Source: a bacterium (GTDB lineage: Bacteria; Patescibacteriota; Minisyncoccia; UBA6257). Taken from it: a DNA stretch of 29,280 nt. Position numbers and translations under genes: made by a program. Positions 12,072 through 20,773 of this stretch are shown one piece after another. Position 1 is the stretch's first letter. Each line of letters opens with the position of its first letter. The stretch is taken from positions 1 through 29,280 of the forward strand of contig DAOVIY010000001.1 of assembly GCA_030673525.1 (NCBI GenBank), given 5' to 3'. The notes under the pieces were generated by a model. The model saw only the letters and a list, made by a program, of their open reading frames with translations. It did not search any database and was not told the origin of the DNA.

Positions 12072-13148
12072 TTATCTTTTTACAAAAGGATTCTGGGCTC
12101 CCCTAACTTCAAAATGAAGATGACAACATTCAGCATTCCCTGTGTCACCCATTTTTCCTATTAAATCTCCTTGATAAACCTTATCTCCCTCTTTTACAGA
12201 TAATTCGCTTAAATGACCATAAACAGTCGTAACGCCATTATAATGTTGAATCTTAACTAAATTCCCATATCCGTAATTATATCTTCCTGTTCCTTTAGCC
12301 TCAACTACCATCCCATCAGCAGCAGCATAAATAGGGCTTCCACAAGAACTAATAATATCAACTGCATTGTAATAATGAAAAATCCCCCTATTCCAACCGC
12401 CAGAAGTAGGATAAGCAAAAAAACCATCAATCTTTGGCCAATGACTAACATCAATTGTCATAGGTTTAAGCCCAGCAGATAATGATAGAGAAGTAGTTGA
12501 AGAAAGCCGACCATTTGGAATAATAAGTTCTTGGCCAATTTTTATAGAACCTTCGTCTTTTAAATCATTAAAAATAAATATATCATCAGATGATGCCCTG
12601 TATTTTCTAGCTATAGAAGATAATGTGTCTCCTTTTTTAACTATATGCATTACTCCTGAAATTGGAAGAATGATAAGCTCCTGATTAGGTTTAATTATAG
12701 AGCTGGATTTTAAATTATTAACCCATAAAATTGTATTTAAACTTACTCCAAAATTTGCCGCAATTCTGCCCGGTGTATCTCCTTCCTGCACTATATAGGT
12801 AAAAACTGTATGACGCTGAGATGAAGGTAACAAAAATTTAACAGGAGAATTAATACCCAAAAAACTATCACTGTTTATAATAATTAAAAAATTCTGCTCA
12901 ACTGAATTATCCGTTTCAAAATCACCTTCAATAATTTGACTTCCATCTACACTCAAACATTCATGGTAGGCATAAGCTGTCTTCGCAAATGAACTACCTT
13001 CTAAAATGACGGGGCAACCGTCTTCTTTTATTAAAAACTCTTCTCCTTCTTTTTGAAGAAACATAATTTGAGAAGAAAGATAAGAATTGCCAAAAAATAA
13101 AGAAAGTAAAAATAAACCCATTACTATCTTTAATAAAGATGATGACAT
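12072..13148 (-). CDS. LysM-M23 family metallopeptidase (murein endopeptidase)
   Basis: This 358-residue protein has an N-terminal hydrophobic signal/anchor (about 5-22), an unassigned stretch to about 110, two LysM peptidoglycan-binding domains (about 117-161 YIVQEGDTPGRIAANFG, and 167-211 HIVKKGDTLSSIARKY) and a C-terminal M23/LytM domain (about 253-352). Zinc-site residues seen are D264 (NAVDI), H312 (YGHLS) and H343/H345 (HLHFE). The usual first ligand H four residues before D264 is Y260; H258 lies two residues earlier and may replace it. Such enzymes cut peptide cross-links in murein for growth, division or secretion-system insertion. There is no Shine-Dalgarno at the ATG. A promoter lies at 13283-13256, but a terminator hairpin sits between it and the gene. 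Confidence 0.92.
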   Translation of the reverse strand: MSSSLLKIVMGLFLLSLFFGNSYLSSQIMFLQKEGEEFLIKEDGCPVILEGSSFAKTAYAYHECLSVDGSQIIEGDFETDNSVEQNFLIIINSDSFLGINSPVKFLLPSSQRHTVFTYIVQEGDTPGRIAANFGVSLNTILWVNNLKSSSIIKPNQELIILPISGVMHIVKKGDTLSSIARKYRASSDDIFIFNDLKDEGSIKIGQELIIPNGRLSSTTSLSLSAGLKPMTIDVSHWPKIDGFFAYPTSGGWNRGIFHYYNAVDIISSCGSPIYAAADGMVVEAKGTGRYNYGYGNLVKIQHYNGVTTVYGHLSELSVKEGDKVYQGDLIGKMGDTGNAECCHLHFEVRGAQNPFVKR

Positions 13149-13225
13149 TAAATGGTTGATACTTCTTATCTTTTTCTTAAGTTGTATTTTCCAGGTAAAA
13201 ATGGTAATTTAGAATAAATGCTATT

Positions 13226-13248
13226 AAAAAAGCCTTTTTGAAGGCCTT
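13226..13248 (-). terminator. Strong terminator between the two leftward genes
   Basis: On the reverse strand AAGGCCTT-CAAA-AAGGCTT (one bulged G) is followed by TTTT. It begins at the expected start site of the promoter at 13256-13283, so it either ends the upstream gene's readthrough or interrupts the promoter's own transcript. Confidence 0.7.
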
Positions 13249-13255
13249 ATCAGTA

Positions 13256-13283
13256 ATTTTAACAAAATTATTTTTAATGTCAA
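13256..13283 (-). promoter_or_regulatory. Promoter upstream of the LysM-M23 gene
   Basis: The reverse strand has GGGG then TTGACA (13283-13278), a 16-nt spacer and TAAAAT (13261-13256). The leader to the gene would be about 100 nt. Confidence 0.6.
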
Positions 13284-13312
13284 CCCCGTCAGAAATAATA
13301 CTTCTAACGGGG
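13284..13312 (-). terminator. Hairpin after the unknown anchored protein gene
   Basis: CCCCGTTAGAA (13312-13302) pairs with TTCTGACGGGG (13294-13284) on the reverse strand, 11 bp with one G-U, 22 nt past the stop. The tail TTGACATT is poor in T, and it is also the next promoter's -35. Confidence 0.5.
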
Positions 13313-13334
13313 TAAAGAAAATATATTCTTTAGT

Positions 13335-14018
13335 CTATTTGGTTAAATTAGGAAAATCTATTTTCTTACAATTAAGCATTGCACCTTCTGAAATTTTTGG
13401 TTGACCTCCAGTTAGACCAAAATCCTGTAAAAAAGCTATGATTTCTCCTGTTTCATTATTTACAATTCTCACAATACCAAACGGGACTTTACTGCTAATC
13501 CATATCTCCATATCGTTTTCATCTATAAACTTAGCTATTTGAATTATTTTTCCAGTTACAGTAGTAAAAGTACCATAAGTATATTCATTATTTGGACTAT
13601 ATTTTTCTGGTGTTTTAATGGCTGGAAGTAAAGAATTAAATGAAGGTATAAGTATATTCATTAAAGAATCATCTATGCAAATCACTTCGTTTTTCCCTTC
13701 TAATTTGCTAACTATCTCCACTATCTCGTTTGACTTTTGATCCCGCCATACCTGCGTAATTGCACTCTTGTTTCCAGAAACAATTGACTCAATTTCTACT
13801 CCATATGTTGGTATATTATGAATAATCTTTTCCCCTAAATAAACTAATTTCTGCAAATCTTCTGCGCCATTCATAATTTCAGACCAAGCGCCTTCTTCTG
13901 GTTTTAAAAATCCAGCGTAAAGATTTTGATTACCTCTGCTTCTTATAAACAAAACCGCTATAATTGCTATGATAGCCAAACCAATGATAATCAAATTTTT
14001 GTATGTTTTTTTATTCAT
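13335..14018 (-). CDS. N-terminally anchored extracytoplasmic protein of unknown function
   Basis: I do not recognise this 227-residue protein. One hydrophobic helix at about 8-26 (NLIIIGLAIIAIIAVLFI) after a lysine-rich start marks a single-pass N-in protein with the rest outside. The outer part has mostly beta-type sequence (EIVEIVSKLEGKNEVICID, YTYGTFTTVTGKIIQIAKFI, MEIWISSKVPFGIVRIVN) and a glycine-rich loop FGLTGGQPKISEG near the end; cysteines lie only in VICID and LNCKK. The EIWISSKVPFGIVR stretch recalls lipid-carrier or outer-surface beta folds but this is weak. It has its own promoter, no Shine-Dalgarno and ends before two hairpins. It diverges from ksgA. Confidence 0.6.
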   Translation of the reverse strand: MNKKTYKNLIIIGLAIIAIIAVLFIRSRGNQNLYAGFLKPEEGAWSEIMNGAEDLQKLVYLGEKIIHNIPTYGVEIESIVSGNKSAITQVWRDQKSNEIVEIVSKLEGKNEVICIDDSLMNILIPSFNSLLPAIKTPEKYSPNNEYTYGTFTTVTGKIIQIAKFIDENDMEIWISSKVPFGIVRIVNNETGEIIAFLQDFGLTGGQPKISEGAMLNCKKIDFPNLTK

Positions 14019-14050
14019 TATTTTTATATAATTATTATGCTTACCTTTCT

Positions 14051-14078
14051 ATTTTACCATTATAAATCCCTTTGTCAA
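14051..14078 (-). promoter_or_regulatory. Promoter of the anchored unknown protein
   Basis: The reverse strand has TTGACA (14078-14073), a 16-nt spacer and TAAAAT (14056-14051), the same boxes and spacer as the promoter at 13256-13283. The leader is about 26 nt. Confidence 0.7.
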
Positions 14079-14086
14079 AATTCTAT

Positions 14087-14893
14087 ATGATAACAAGAAA
14101 ACAAAAAAAATTAGGACAAGTTTTCCTTAAAGACAAAAAAGTTGTTCAAAAGATTATTCAAGCAATAAATATTAACTCTAAGGATCAAATTTTAGAAATT
14201 GGGCCGGGGAAAGGCATCTTAACCCAAGTCCTTTTAAAAACTGACGCTGAAATAATTGCTGTTGAAAAAGATCCAAAATTAGTAAAATTTCTTGAAAGTC
14301 ATTTCAAAAACAAATCAAATCTAAAAATTATCCAAGGAGATATTCGAGACTTTCTTCAAACCACTGAATATAAAATATTGAATACCGGATATAAAGCAAT
14401 AGGTAATATTCCTTATTATTTAACTTCGCATCTTCTGCGTTTACTTTTAGAAAACCCAATTAAACCTTCTTTAATAGTTTTAATGATCCAAAAAGAAGTA
14501 GCTGAAAGAATAACAGCCCAACCACCAAAAATGAATCTTCTATCTGCTTCTGTGCAATTTTACGCTCAACCGAAAATTCTTTATAATATCTCAAAAACCG
14601 CTTTCAATCCAAAACCTAAAGTTGACTCTGCTGTTATTAAAATAACTCCAATAAATACAAAAGAAAATATGGATAAAACACAAATAAAAGATTTCTTTAG
14701 TATTGTAAGAGCTGGTTTTAAACAACCAAGAAAATTACTTATAAATAATTTAAATAAAAATTTAAATTTAGAAAAATATTTTGTTCAAAAGATATTTTTG
14801 AAATTAAATCTTCCCTTCAATACCAGGGCACAAAATCTTTCCATAAAACAATGGGTTTCTCTTTCTTCCTTGTTAATCAAAAATATTGTATAA
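14087..14893 (+). CDS. ksgA: 16S rRNA adenine dimethyltransferase KsgA/RsmA
   Basis: From the ATG at 14087 this is a 268-residue protein beginning MITRKQKKLGQVFLKD, which lines up with KsgA starts; a TTG at 14072 would add five residues but overlaps the divergent promoter's -35. The SAM-binding motif is EIGPGKG (37-43), the acidic end of strand 2 is VEKDP (59-63), QGDIRDF (83-89) follows, and the adenine-binding GNIPYY (106-111) replaces the usual NLPY. NPKPKVDSAVI (about 180) is the family signature before the C-terminal helical domain. It dimethylates two adjacent adenines in helix 45 of 16S rRNA during 30S maturation. No Shine-Dalgarno is present. Confidence 0.95.
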   Translation: MITRKQKKLGQVFLKDKKVVQKIIQAININSKDQILEIGPGKGILTQVLLKTDAEIIAVEKDPKLVKFLESHFKNKSNLKIIQGDIRDFLQTTEYKILNTGYKAIGNIPYYLTSHLLRLLLENPIKPSLIVLMIQKEVAERITAQPPKMNLLSASVQFYAQPKILYNISKTAFNPKPKVDSAVIKITPINTKENMDKTQIKDFFSIVRAGFKQPRKLLINNLNKNLNLEKYFVQKIFLKLNLPFNTRAQNLSIKQWVSLSSLLIKNIV

Positions 14894-14913
14894 TAAAATT
14901 GTGTAATTATAAT
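14886..14913 (+). promoter_or_regulatory. Candidate promoter of the T4SS-like operon
   Basis: TTGTAT (14886-14891), a 16-nt spacer and TATAAT (14908-14913), overlapping the ksgA stop. The leader to the first gene is about 20 nt. Another TATAAT at 14889 has no good -35. Confidence 0.5.
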
Positions 14914-14939
14914 TAAGAAAAATATAAAAAATCATTAAT

Positions 14940-16958
14940 ATGAAAACAAAACATATATTAAAAATTGGGATTTTTAGTATCACGCTTTTTGCCTTACTAA
15001 TTAGCCCTATTTTAAAATCTAACACCGTTCAGGTGAATGCAAATGGCCTAACAGAAGAACAAAAGGAAACAATCGATGTTTATATACAAGAATTCGATGC
15101 TGACGAACTTTGTAAAGTAAACACAGATGATTGGATAAAGGAATGTAAAAAAACCGAAAGTGATGTTGTGTGCTACGCACAAGGATTTTTTGTTAAACAA
15201 TGGTGTCAGGTTGTAAAAGGTACGCTTGAAGGACTTGGAAAAATGTTTTCTGCAATAATAGGTTTAGAAATAAGTTGGATATTAAAAGCATTGGAGCCGA
15301 GCACTTATGGCGGATTTGTTAATAATCCAGGAGTTCAACAAATATGGATAATATTACGCAATATTGTAAACGCTCTTTTAATTTTAGGGTTTATAGGTAT
15401 TGCTATTGCCACAATAGTTGGTTATAAAAAATACGCTTGGAAACAAATCCTTTGGAAATTAATAATTGTTGCCTTATTAATAAACTTTAGTTTAGTGATA
15501 TCAGGAATAATTGTAGACGTTTCTAATTATCTTTCTGGATATTTCTTGCACGCTGCACAAGGAGAAAACGAAAGCCTTGCTCCTCGCATCTTTAAAGGAC
15601 TTGGCTATACAGAAAAAGAAGGCCAGTTAGTACCTCCGGATTTGTTTGGTGAAAATAAATCTAAAATACCAGCAATTCCAGAAGATGAAGATAAAGATCC
15701 TGGAGGTACATATGCATACAACTTACGATTAGGTAATTTCTTTATTATTAGTTTTGTAATGATACTGGTTGGTGGCTTTGCTATCATCGCTTTATTAGCT
15801 ATTTATTTAACAATAATATTCAGGGCCTTTTTGATGATCATCCTCTTAGGAATATCGCCAGTCGTTTTTGCAGCTTGGATTTTTCCTGACACAGAAAAAT
15901 ATTGGAAAATGTGGTGGCAACAATTCCTAAAATGGTGTTTTTTCCCTGTTAGTTTTGCTTTTATACTATATCTTGCCATAACAGTAATGAATAATATGAA
16001 ATTCGGGACTGAAGACTCAATGACTACAACAATAATTCAGATGGTTCTATTCTCTATGTTTTTAGTTGGAGGATTAATTTTCTCCCTCCAAAGCGGAGGA
16101 GCAGGATCTCAATTAGTCATAAAACAAGCTACTAAGGCTGGAGCAGTAGCTGGCGCCTTTGTTGGTCACAAAACATTAAAAGGAGTCACGGGCTCAGAAA
16201 CATGGAGAAAAGCTCAAAAAAGATTGGAGGACAGTAAATTTGCACCTACACATGACATAGGAGTTTGGATGAGTAGACAACCTGGAAAAATTCGATCAGA
16301 TGAACTAAAACAAATTGAAGAAAATTATAAAGGAAGAGCCCCAGATCAAATTAGAGCTGATATGGAATTACATAAAACAGATAAGGGAAGGATGGCTTTG
16401 GGTGTTAACACATTAATAGGAAAAGAATCACTGGATTATAAAAAAGATGATAAATTCATTGAAATAGCTAAAAATCAACCAAATTTAGATGTTTCAGGAA
16501 TTAAAAAAATTCATCCAGAACTTCATGCTAAATACTTTACAAAACCTGAAGATATGGACAAAGCAATAGAACAGATGAAGCAAAAACTTCATGGAGTCTC
16601 TGACGATGAAGCTAAAAATCGTGTTACCACTAATCTTATGGTAGAACAACTGCTAAAATCTTCACCTGATGATATAAAATCAGGTAATTGGGAAGATATT
16701 CTTGGAAGATTAGAAGAAAAAGGACCACAGCATACCAATCGATTTTTCTATGGTCTTTTAGATAAAAATCTTCCAGCTGGAAATTTTGCTGCTATGCTTA
16801 GGTCAACAAATGATACTGAAAAACAAACAAAATGGGTACAAAAACTTGTAAAATCTGTCCGAGACAAAATCCACGGAAATGAAGAAACTGTTAAACAAGA
16901 ACTCAAAAGAAGAAAATACGATAAAAATCGTTTCTTGGCAGAATTTTTGCCTTTTTAA
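14940..16958 (+). CDS. VirB6/TrbL-like polytopic T4SS membrane protein
   Basis: This 672-residue protein has a signal-peptide-like start (about 5-25), an outer segment with four cysteines (C58, C69, C77, C88 or near), then six or seven membrane helices between about 100 and 395 (for instance IWIILRNIVNALLILGFIGIAIATIVG, ILWKLIIVALLINFSLVISGII, FFIISFVMILVGGFAIIALLAIYLTIIF). A charged tail from about 400 to 672 should be cytoplasmic. Position at the head of a PrgI-VirB4 operon and topology fit the inner-membrane channel role of VirB6/TrbL. The long soluble tail is not typical of VirB6 and may dock the ATPase or cargo. Function is inferred from context and topology, not from a catalytic motif. 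Confidence 0.7.
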   Translation: MKTKHILKIGIFSITLFALLISPILKSNTVQVNANGLTEEQKETIDVYIQEFDADELCKVNTDDWIKECKKTESDVVCYAQGFFVKQWCQVVKGTLEGLGKMFSAIIGLEISWILKALEPSTYGGFVNNPGVQQIWIILRNIVNALLILGFIGIAIATIVGYKKYAWKQILWKLIIVALLINFSLVISGIIVDVSNYLSGYFLHAAQGENESLAPRIFKGLGYTEKEGQLVPPDLFGENKSKIPAIPEDEDKDPGGTYAYNLRLGNFFIISFVMILVGGFAIIALLAIYLTIIFRAFLMIILLGISPVVFAAWIFPDTEKYWKMWWQQFLKWCFFPVSFAFILYLAITVMNNMKFGTEDSMTTTIIQMVLFSMFLVGGLIFSLQSGGAGSQLVIKQATKAGAVAGAFVGHKTLKGVTGSETWRKAQKRLEDSKFAPTHDIGVWMSRQPGKIRSDELKQIEENYKGRAPDQIRADMELHKTDKGRMALGVNTLIGKESLDYKKDDKFIEIAKNQPNLDVSGIKKIHPELHAKYFTKPEDMDKAIEQMKQKLHGVSDDEAKNRVTTNLMVEQLLKSSPDDIKSGNWEDILGRLEEKGPQHTNRFFYGLLDKNLPAGNFAAMLRSTNDTEKQTKWVQKLVKSVRDKIHGNEETVKQELKRRKYDKNRFLAEFLPF

Positions 16959-16972
16959 TTTTACTGAGGAAT

Positions 16973-17884
16973 ATGGAAGAAACGAACAAAAACAAATTCC
17001 TAAAATCATTCAATAAACTTCCATTTCGTATTCAGGACTTTTTGGCCTCTGATAAAATGGGAGCAATTATAGATGATGCTTTAAATTTAGGTAAAGTTTC
17101 ATCTGAAAGATTTTCTAGTGTTATGGACATCATAACAAAAATTTTATCTTTTCAATTATCTAAAGATCAATTTAAGAATGAATTAGAAAAAAGAATCAAT
17201 ATTCCTCCAGCATCGGCTCAAATTGTTAATAAAGTAATTGAAGAAAAAGTCTTTAAAATGTTTGAGAAAGAATTGGGCCAATACAAACCTCATCCCTTGA
17301 AACAAAGGATTCCGCAGGAAATAGGAATAAAAGAAACAATAGAGCCTTCAGAACCCCAAAAGATAAGACCTGTCATAAAAGAAGAGATAGAACAAACTAT
17401 CTCTGAACAACCCTCTTCTGAACAAATTATTCCTAAATATTCTTTTCCTGAGCCATCTGAAGTAAAGATAGAAAAACCGATTAGTAAAGTAGAAGAATTA
17501 AAAAAAGTGGTTATTCCAAAAGTTTCTTCGGAACAACAAGAAAAGATTCGAGAAAAACTATTGGCAGTGATGCAGAAAAAAGATATCAAACCTAAGATTG
17601 TTGAAGAAATGAAAAAGGTTTTTTTAAAAAAACCCTTACCTAAAAAAACAAAAAAGCCATTAAGAAAAAAGTCCATGGGAGAAGTGGCATCTTCTAAAGT
17701 TTTAAGTGGTGAAGGAAAAAAATTTGAGGATGAAGAAGCTTTTGTGAAAACTGAAAAAGAAAAACCGTATATTCTTGACGTTAAATTAAAAGAAGAACAA
17801 AAAAGAAAAGAAGAATTATCTACTACTAAGGAACCCATCCCTTATAAAAAATATCAGAAGAAAAGTCCTTTTGGCAAAGCTTAA
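16973..17884 (+). CDS. T4SS-operon protein of unknown function, Lys/Pro/Glu-rich tail
   Basis: I do not recognise this 303-residue protein. Residues about 5-105 look folded and helical (FNKLPFRIQDFLASDKMGAI, FKNELEKRINIPPASAQIVNKVIEE), while about 110-303 is a low-complexity linker of Pro, Glu and Lys with basic runs such as LPKKTKKPLRKKS. It has no signal or membrane helix, so it is probably cytoplasmic, perhaps at the base of the secretion channel. It starts 14 nt after the VirB6-like gene (GAGG stands only 3 nt before the ATG, too close to be a normal Shine-Dalgarno) and ends 4 nt before the PrgI start, so it belongs to the operon. Confidence 0.6.
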   Translation: MEETNKNKFLKSFNKLPFRIQDFLASDKMGAIIDDALNLGKVSSERFSSVMDIITKILSFQLSKDQFKNELEKRINIPPASAQIVNKVIEEKVFKMFEKELGQYKPHPLKQRIPQEIGIKETIEPSEPQKIRPVIKEEIEQTISEQPSSEQIIPKYSFPEPSEVKIEKPISKVEELKKVVIPKVSSEQQEKIREKLLAVMQKKDIKPKIVEEMKKVFLKKPLPKKTKKPLRKKSMGEVASSKVLSGEGKKFEDEEAFVKTEKEKPYILDVKLKEEQKRKEELSTTKEPIPYKKYQKKSPFGKA

Positions 17885-17888
17885 AAAT

Positions 17889-18287
17889 ATGATCTATCAA
17901 GTGCCCCAATTTATAAAAGAGGAGACAAAATTAATGGGTTGGATTACTTTTACCCAACTATGGATTTTATTATCTTTTGGCGGATTTATTCTTTTACTTT
18001 TTTTTGTTTTTAAATCATGGCTTTGGTTGATTTTAGCAATAATTCTCGCTCCAATCGGTTTTTCCCTCGCATTTGGAAAGATCCATGGTGTTCCTATTTA
18101 TACACTCGCTATGGCTGCAATTCGACATTTTTGGCTTCCAAAATACTATCTATGGAAAAAAGAAAGAACTTTTTCGAAAATACCTCATACTGTTTCTCAA
18201 AAATCCAAACCTACAGTAAAAACACAAATTAAAAAACAATTAGATAAAAAAACACTCAAGCAATTAACCGATATATTAGATAAATAA
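17889..18287 (+). CDS. PrgI-family T4SS inner-membrane protein
   Basis: From the ATG at 17889 this is a 132-residue protein beginning MIYQVPQFIKEETKLMGWIT, which fits the PrgI family start (xYEVPQFIxxExKIxGxLTxxQ). An ATG at 17871 would add six residues and overlap the previous gene. Two membrane helices at about 25-45 and 49-68 are followed by the family's GKIHGVPIYTLAMAAIRHFWLPKYYLWKK and a basic tail. PrgI is the VirB3-like partner of VirB4 in Gram-positive-type T4SS. It ends exactly where the TraC-like gene begins (TAA then ATG), supporting tight co-translation. Confidence 0.85.
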   Translation: MIYQVPQFIKEETKLMGWITFTQLWILLSFGGFILLLFFVFKSWLWLILAIILAPIGFSLAFGKIHGVPIYTLAMAAIRHFWLPKYYLWKKERTFSKIPHTVSQKSKPTVKTQIKKQLDKKTLKQLTDILDK

Positions 18288-18968
18288 ATGCCTAAAGAAA
18301 CATTCAGCAGCCAATCCCTCATTTCCCTTCAACACATTAGAAAAGGGGTAATTATTCTTAAAAACGGCTCCCTCCGTTCGGTTTTAGAAGTGTCGGGTAT
18401 AAATTTTGATTTAAAATCAGAAGAAGAACAATCTTCCGTGTTAATGAGCTGGCGTAATCTTATAAATAACTTAGATTTTCCATTACAAGTCGTGGCTCAC
18501 TCCAGACGTGTTAATATTGAATCTTATTTAAATCTTCTTCAAGAAAGAATTGGTCAAGAAACAAATAATCTGCTTAAGCTACAGGGAGAAGATTATTATA
18601 CATTTATTAAAGGGCTTGTTACTGGAAACAATATTATGAAAAAAAGATTCTATGTCATAGTGCCCTATGACCCTATTCTGTTCAAGCCCAGAACCGCATT
18701 AAGCCAAATATTGGAAGCTTACAAAACATTGCTTAATTTAAGACACCAGGCATTTTCCGCGATAATCCCTCTTGCTGATGAAAATTTCAACCAGCATTAT
18801 CAACAATTAATAATCCGTCAAAATAATATTATCACTAATTTAACTAGAATGGGGTTACAATCACATCCATTGACTACCAAAGAATTAATTGAATTATTTT
18901 TCAATTCATACAATCCAGAAGCCTTTGAAAAAGAATCCATAAATATTCCGGAAGAATTTAACAAATAA
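18288..18968 (+). CDS. TraC-like domain protein, VirB4-associated
   Basis: This 226-residue cytoplasmic protein starts with SLQHIRKGVIILKNGSLRSVLEVSGINFDLKSEEEQ, the opening of the TraC/VirB4 N-terminal region that lies before the ATPase core, and continues with FPLQVVAHSRRVNIESYL and FYVIVPYDP. No Walker motif is present. It ends 3 nt before the VirB4 gene, so the VirB4-type protein appears as two adjacent polypeptides. No frameshift is evident: both frames have proper starts and stops. A role as an assembly platform for the ATPase is inferred. Confidence 0.75.
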   Translation: MPKETFSSQSLISLQHIRKGVIILKNGSLRSVLEVSGINFDLKSEEEQSSVLMSWRNLINNLDFPLQVVAHSRRVNIESYLNLLQERIGQETNNLLKLQGEDYYTFIKGLVTGNNIMKKRFYVIVPYDPILFKPRTALSQILEAYKTLLNLRHQAFSAIIPLADENFNQHYQQLIIRQNNIITNLTRMGLQSHPLTTKELIELFFNSYNPEAFEKESINIPEEFNK

Positions 18969-18971
18969 AAT

Positions 18972-20762
18972 ATGCGTTTTCCAAACCCATTTAAAAGAAA
19001 ACCTAAAAGCTCACAAATATTAGCTCAATCCCAGGCTATTTCTACACTTCAGGACTTAATTGCCCCTGCTGGATTAGAAATTAATACTAATTTTCTCAAA
19101 TTAGGAAATAAATATTGTTCAACTATTTTTATTCTAACTTATCCAAATTATTTAGCCTCCAACTGGTTTTCCTCAATTATTAATTTGGATGAATCTTTCA
19201 ATATCTCAATCTTTTTTCATCCACTTAGTATCAATAAAGTTTTGAGGGATCTAAGAAAAAAATCTGCCGAAATTCAAGCCCAATTAAGTATTGAAGCAGA
19301 TAAAGGGTTAGTTCGTAATCCTTTATTAGAAGCTGCCTTAAATAATGTTGAAAAACTAAGAGATACTATCCAACAAGGTAGTGAAAAACTTTTTGAGGTA
19401 GGTGTTTATGTCACCTTTTTTGCCAATAATAAAGAAGAACTTATAAAAATTGAAAGTAAAATTAAAAATATATTAGAACAACAGTCAATTTATGCAAAAC
19501 CAACAATTTTTAGAGAGTTTGAAGGCATGGAATCTTCCTTACCATTGGGTCTGGATAGATTATTACTAACTACTCCTTTAAATTCACAGCCAGCTTCAAC
19601 TCTTTTTCCGTTTTCTTCTTTAGACCTCTCAGAAAACAAAGGAATCCTTTATGGCGTCAACCTACATAATAATAGCTTAATTATTTTTGATCGCTTTGTT
19701 TTACCAAACGCAAATATGGTAGTTTTTGCTCAAACTGGCGCAGGAAAAAGTTATGCTATAAAATTGGAAATTCTTCGTTCATTATTATTACGAACTAATG
19801 TATTAATTATTGATCCTGAAAATGAATACGAATACTTAGCTGATTCAATTGGCGGAAGCTATTTTAAAATATCTGTTGCTTCTGATGATAATATTAATCC
19901 ATTTGAACTCCCTCAAGTAAAAGAAGAGGAAACTGGTGAAGAAGTTTTCCGTAACCATATTTTAAATCTTATCGGCCTAATTAAGTTAATGCTTGGTGGG
20001 CTTTCCCCTCAGGAAGAACTTCTATTAGACAGAGCAATTGTACAAACATACGCAAGTCGAGATATTTTTCCTAAAAATATGGCTGAGAAAAAAAATCTAC
20101 CATTAATGGAAGATTTAGAAAATGTCCTTAAGAATACCGAGGGAGGCGGAGATTTAGCAGCAAAACTTTATAAATTCACCAAGGGAAGCTATTCTGGTTT
20201 TCTCAATCAACCATCAAATATTAATATTAACAATCGTCTGGTCATCTTTGGAGTAAGAGAATTAGAAGAAGAACTCAGACCTATTGCCATGTATGTAGTA
20301 TTAAATTACATATGGACAATGGTAAAAAAGGATTTAAGAAAAAGAATTGTAATAATTGATGAAGGATGGTGGTTATTACGCCACGAAGAAAGCGCATCTT
20401 TTCTTTTTGGTCTAGTTAAAAGAGCACGAAAGTATTATATGGGAGTAACCTTTATTACACAGGATATAGAAGATGCTTTAAAATCGCCTTATGGAAAGCC
20501 ATTAATTACTAACTCTGCTTTGGCTCTTTTACTAAGGCAATCGCCTGCCAATATTGATATTATAGGCAAAGCTTTAAATCTTACAGAACAGGAAAAAACT
20601 ATCCTTTTGCAATCTTCTGTTGGTACAGGTCTCTTTTTTGCAGAAGATAAACATGCTGCTATCCAGATCATTGCCTCTTATGCTGAAGACCAAATTATTA
20701 CCTCAAACCCAGCTCAGCTTATAGATATTAAGAAAGCTAAAGAAGAGTTTAAAAAAGAGTAA
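18972..20762 (+). CDS. virB4: VirB4/TraE-type T4SS ATPase
   Basis: This 596-residue protein carries a VirB4 N-terminal region (about 25-215) and an AAA+/HerA-type ATPase core. Walker A is AQTGAGKSY (253-261), IIDPENEYEYL (279-289) is the conserved strand after it, Walker B is IVIIDEGWWLL (459-469), and ITQDIEDAL (495-503) holds the motif-III glutamine. VirB4 is the essential energising ATPase of every T4SS, used for pilus biogenesis and substrate passage. The adjoining 226-residue gene supplies the TraC-like front part. PrgI just upstream supports the pairing. No VirD4 coupling ATPase or relaxase is seen in the window. Confidence 0.93.
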   Translation: MRFPNPFKRKPKSSQILAQSQAISTLQDLIAPAGLEINTNFLKLGNKYCSTIFILTYPNYLASNWFSSIINLDESFNISIFFHPLSINKVLRDLRKKSAEIQAQLSIEADKGLVRNPLLEAALNNVEKLRDTIQQGSEKLFEVGVYVTFFANNKEELIKIESKIKNILEQQSIYAKPTIFREFEGMESSLPLGLDRLLLTTPLNSQPASTLFPFSSLDLSENKGILYGVNLHNNSLIIFDRFVLPNANMVVFAQTGAGKSYAIKLEILRSLLLRTNVLIIDPENEYEYLADSIGGSYFKISVASDDNINPFELPQVKEEETGEEVFRNHILNLIGLIKLMLGGLSPQEELLLDRAIVQTYASRDIFPKNMAEKKNLPLMEDLENVLKNTEGGGDLAAKLYKFTKGSYSGFLNQPSNININNRLVIFGVRELEEELRPIAMYVVLNYIWTMVKKDLRKRIVIIDEGWWLLRHEESASFLFGLVKRARKYYMGVTFITQDIEDALKSPYGKPLITNSALALLLRQSPANIDIIGKALNLTEQEKTILLQSSVGTGLFFAEDKHAAIQIIASYAEDQIITSNPAQLIDIKKAKEEFKKE

Positions 20763-20773
20763 ACAGGATCATT

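Noticed and set aside
14072..14086. TTG start for ksgA adding five residues
   Set aside because: The ATG at 14087 fits family alignment and the TTG overlaps the divergent promoter -35 box.
18968..18972. Frameshift splitting virB4
   Set aside because: Both genes have proper ends, ATG starts and family-typical openings, so a real gene pair is more likely, though reads were not available to exclude an error.
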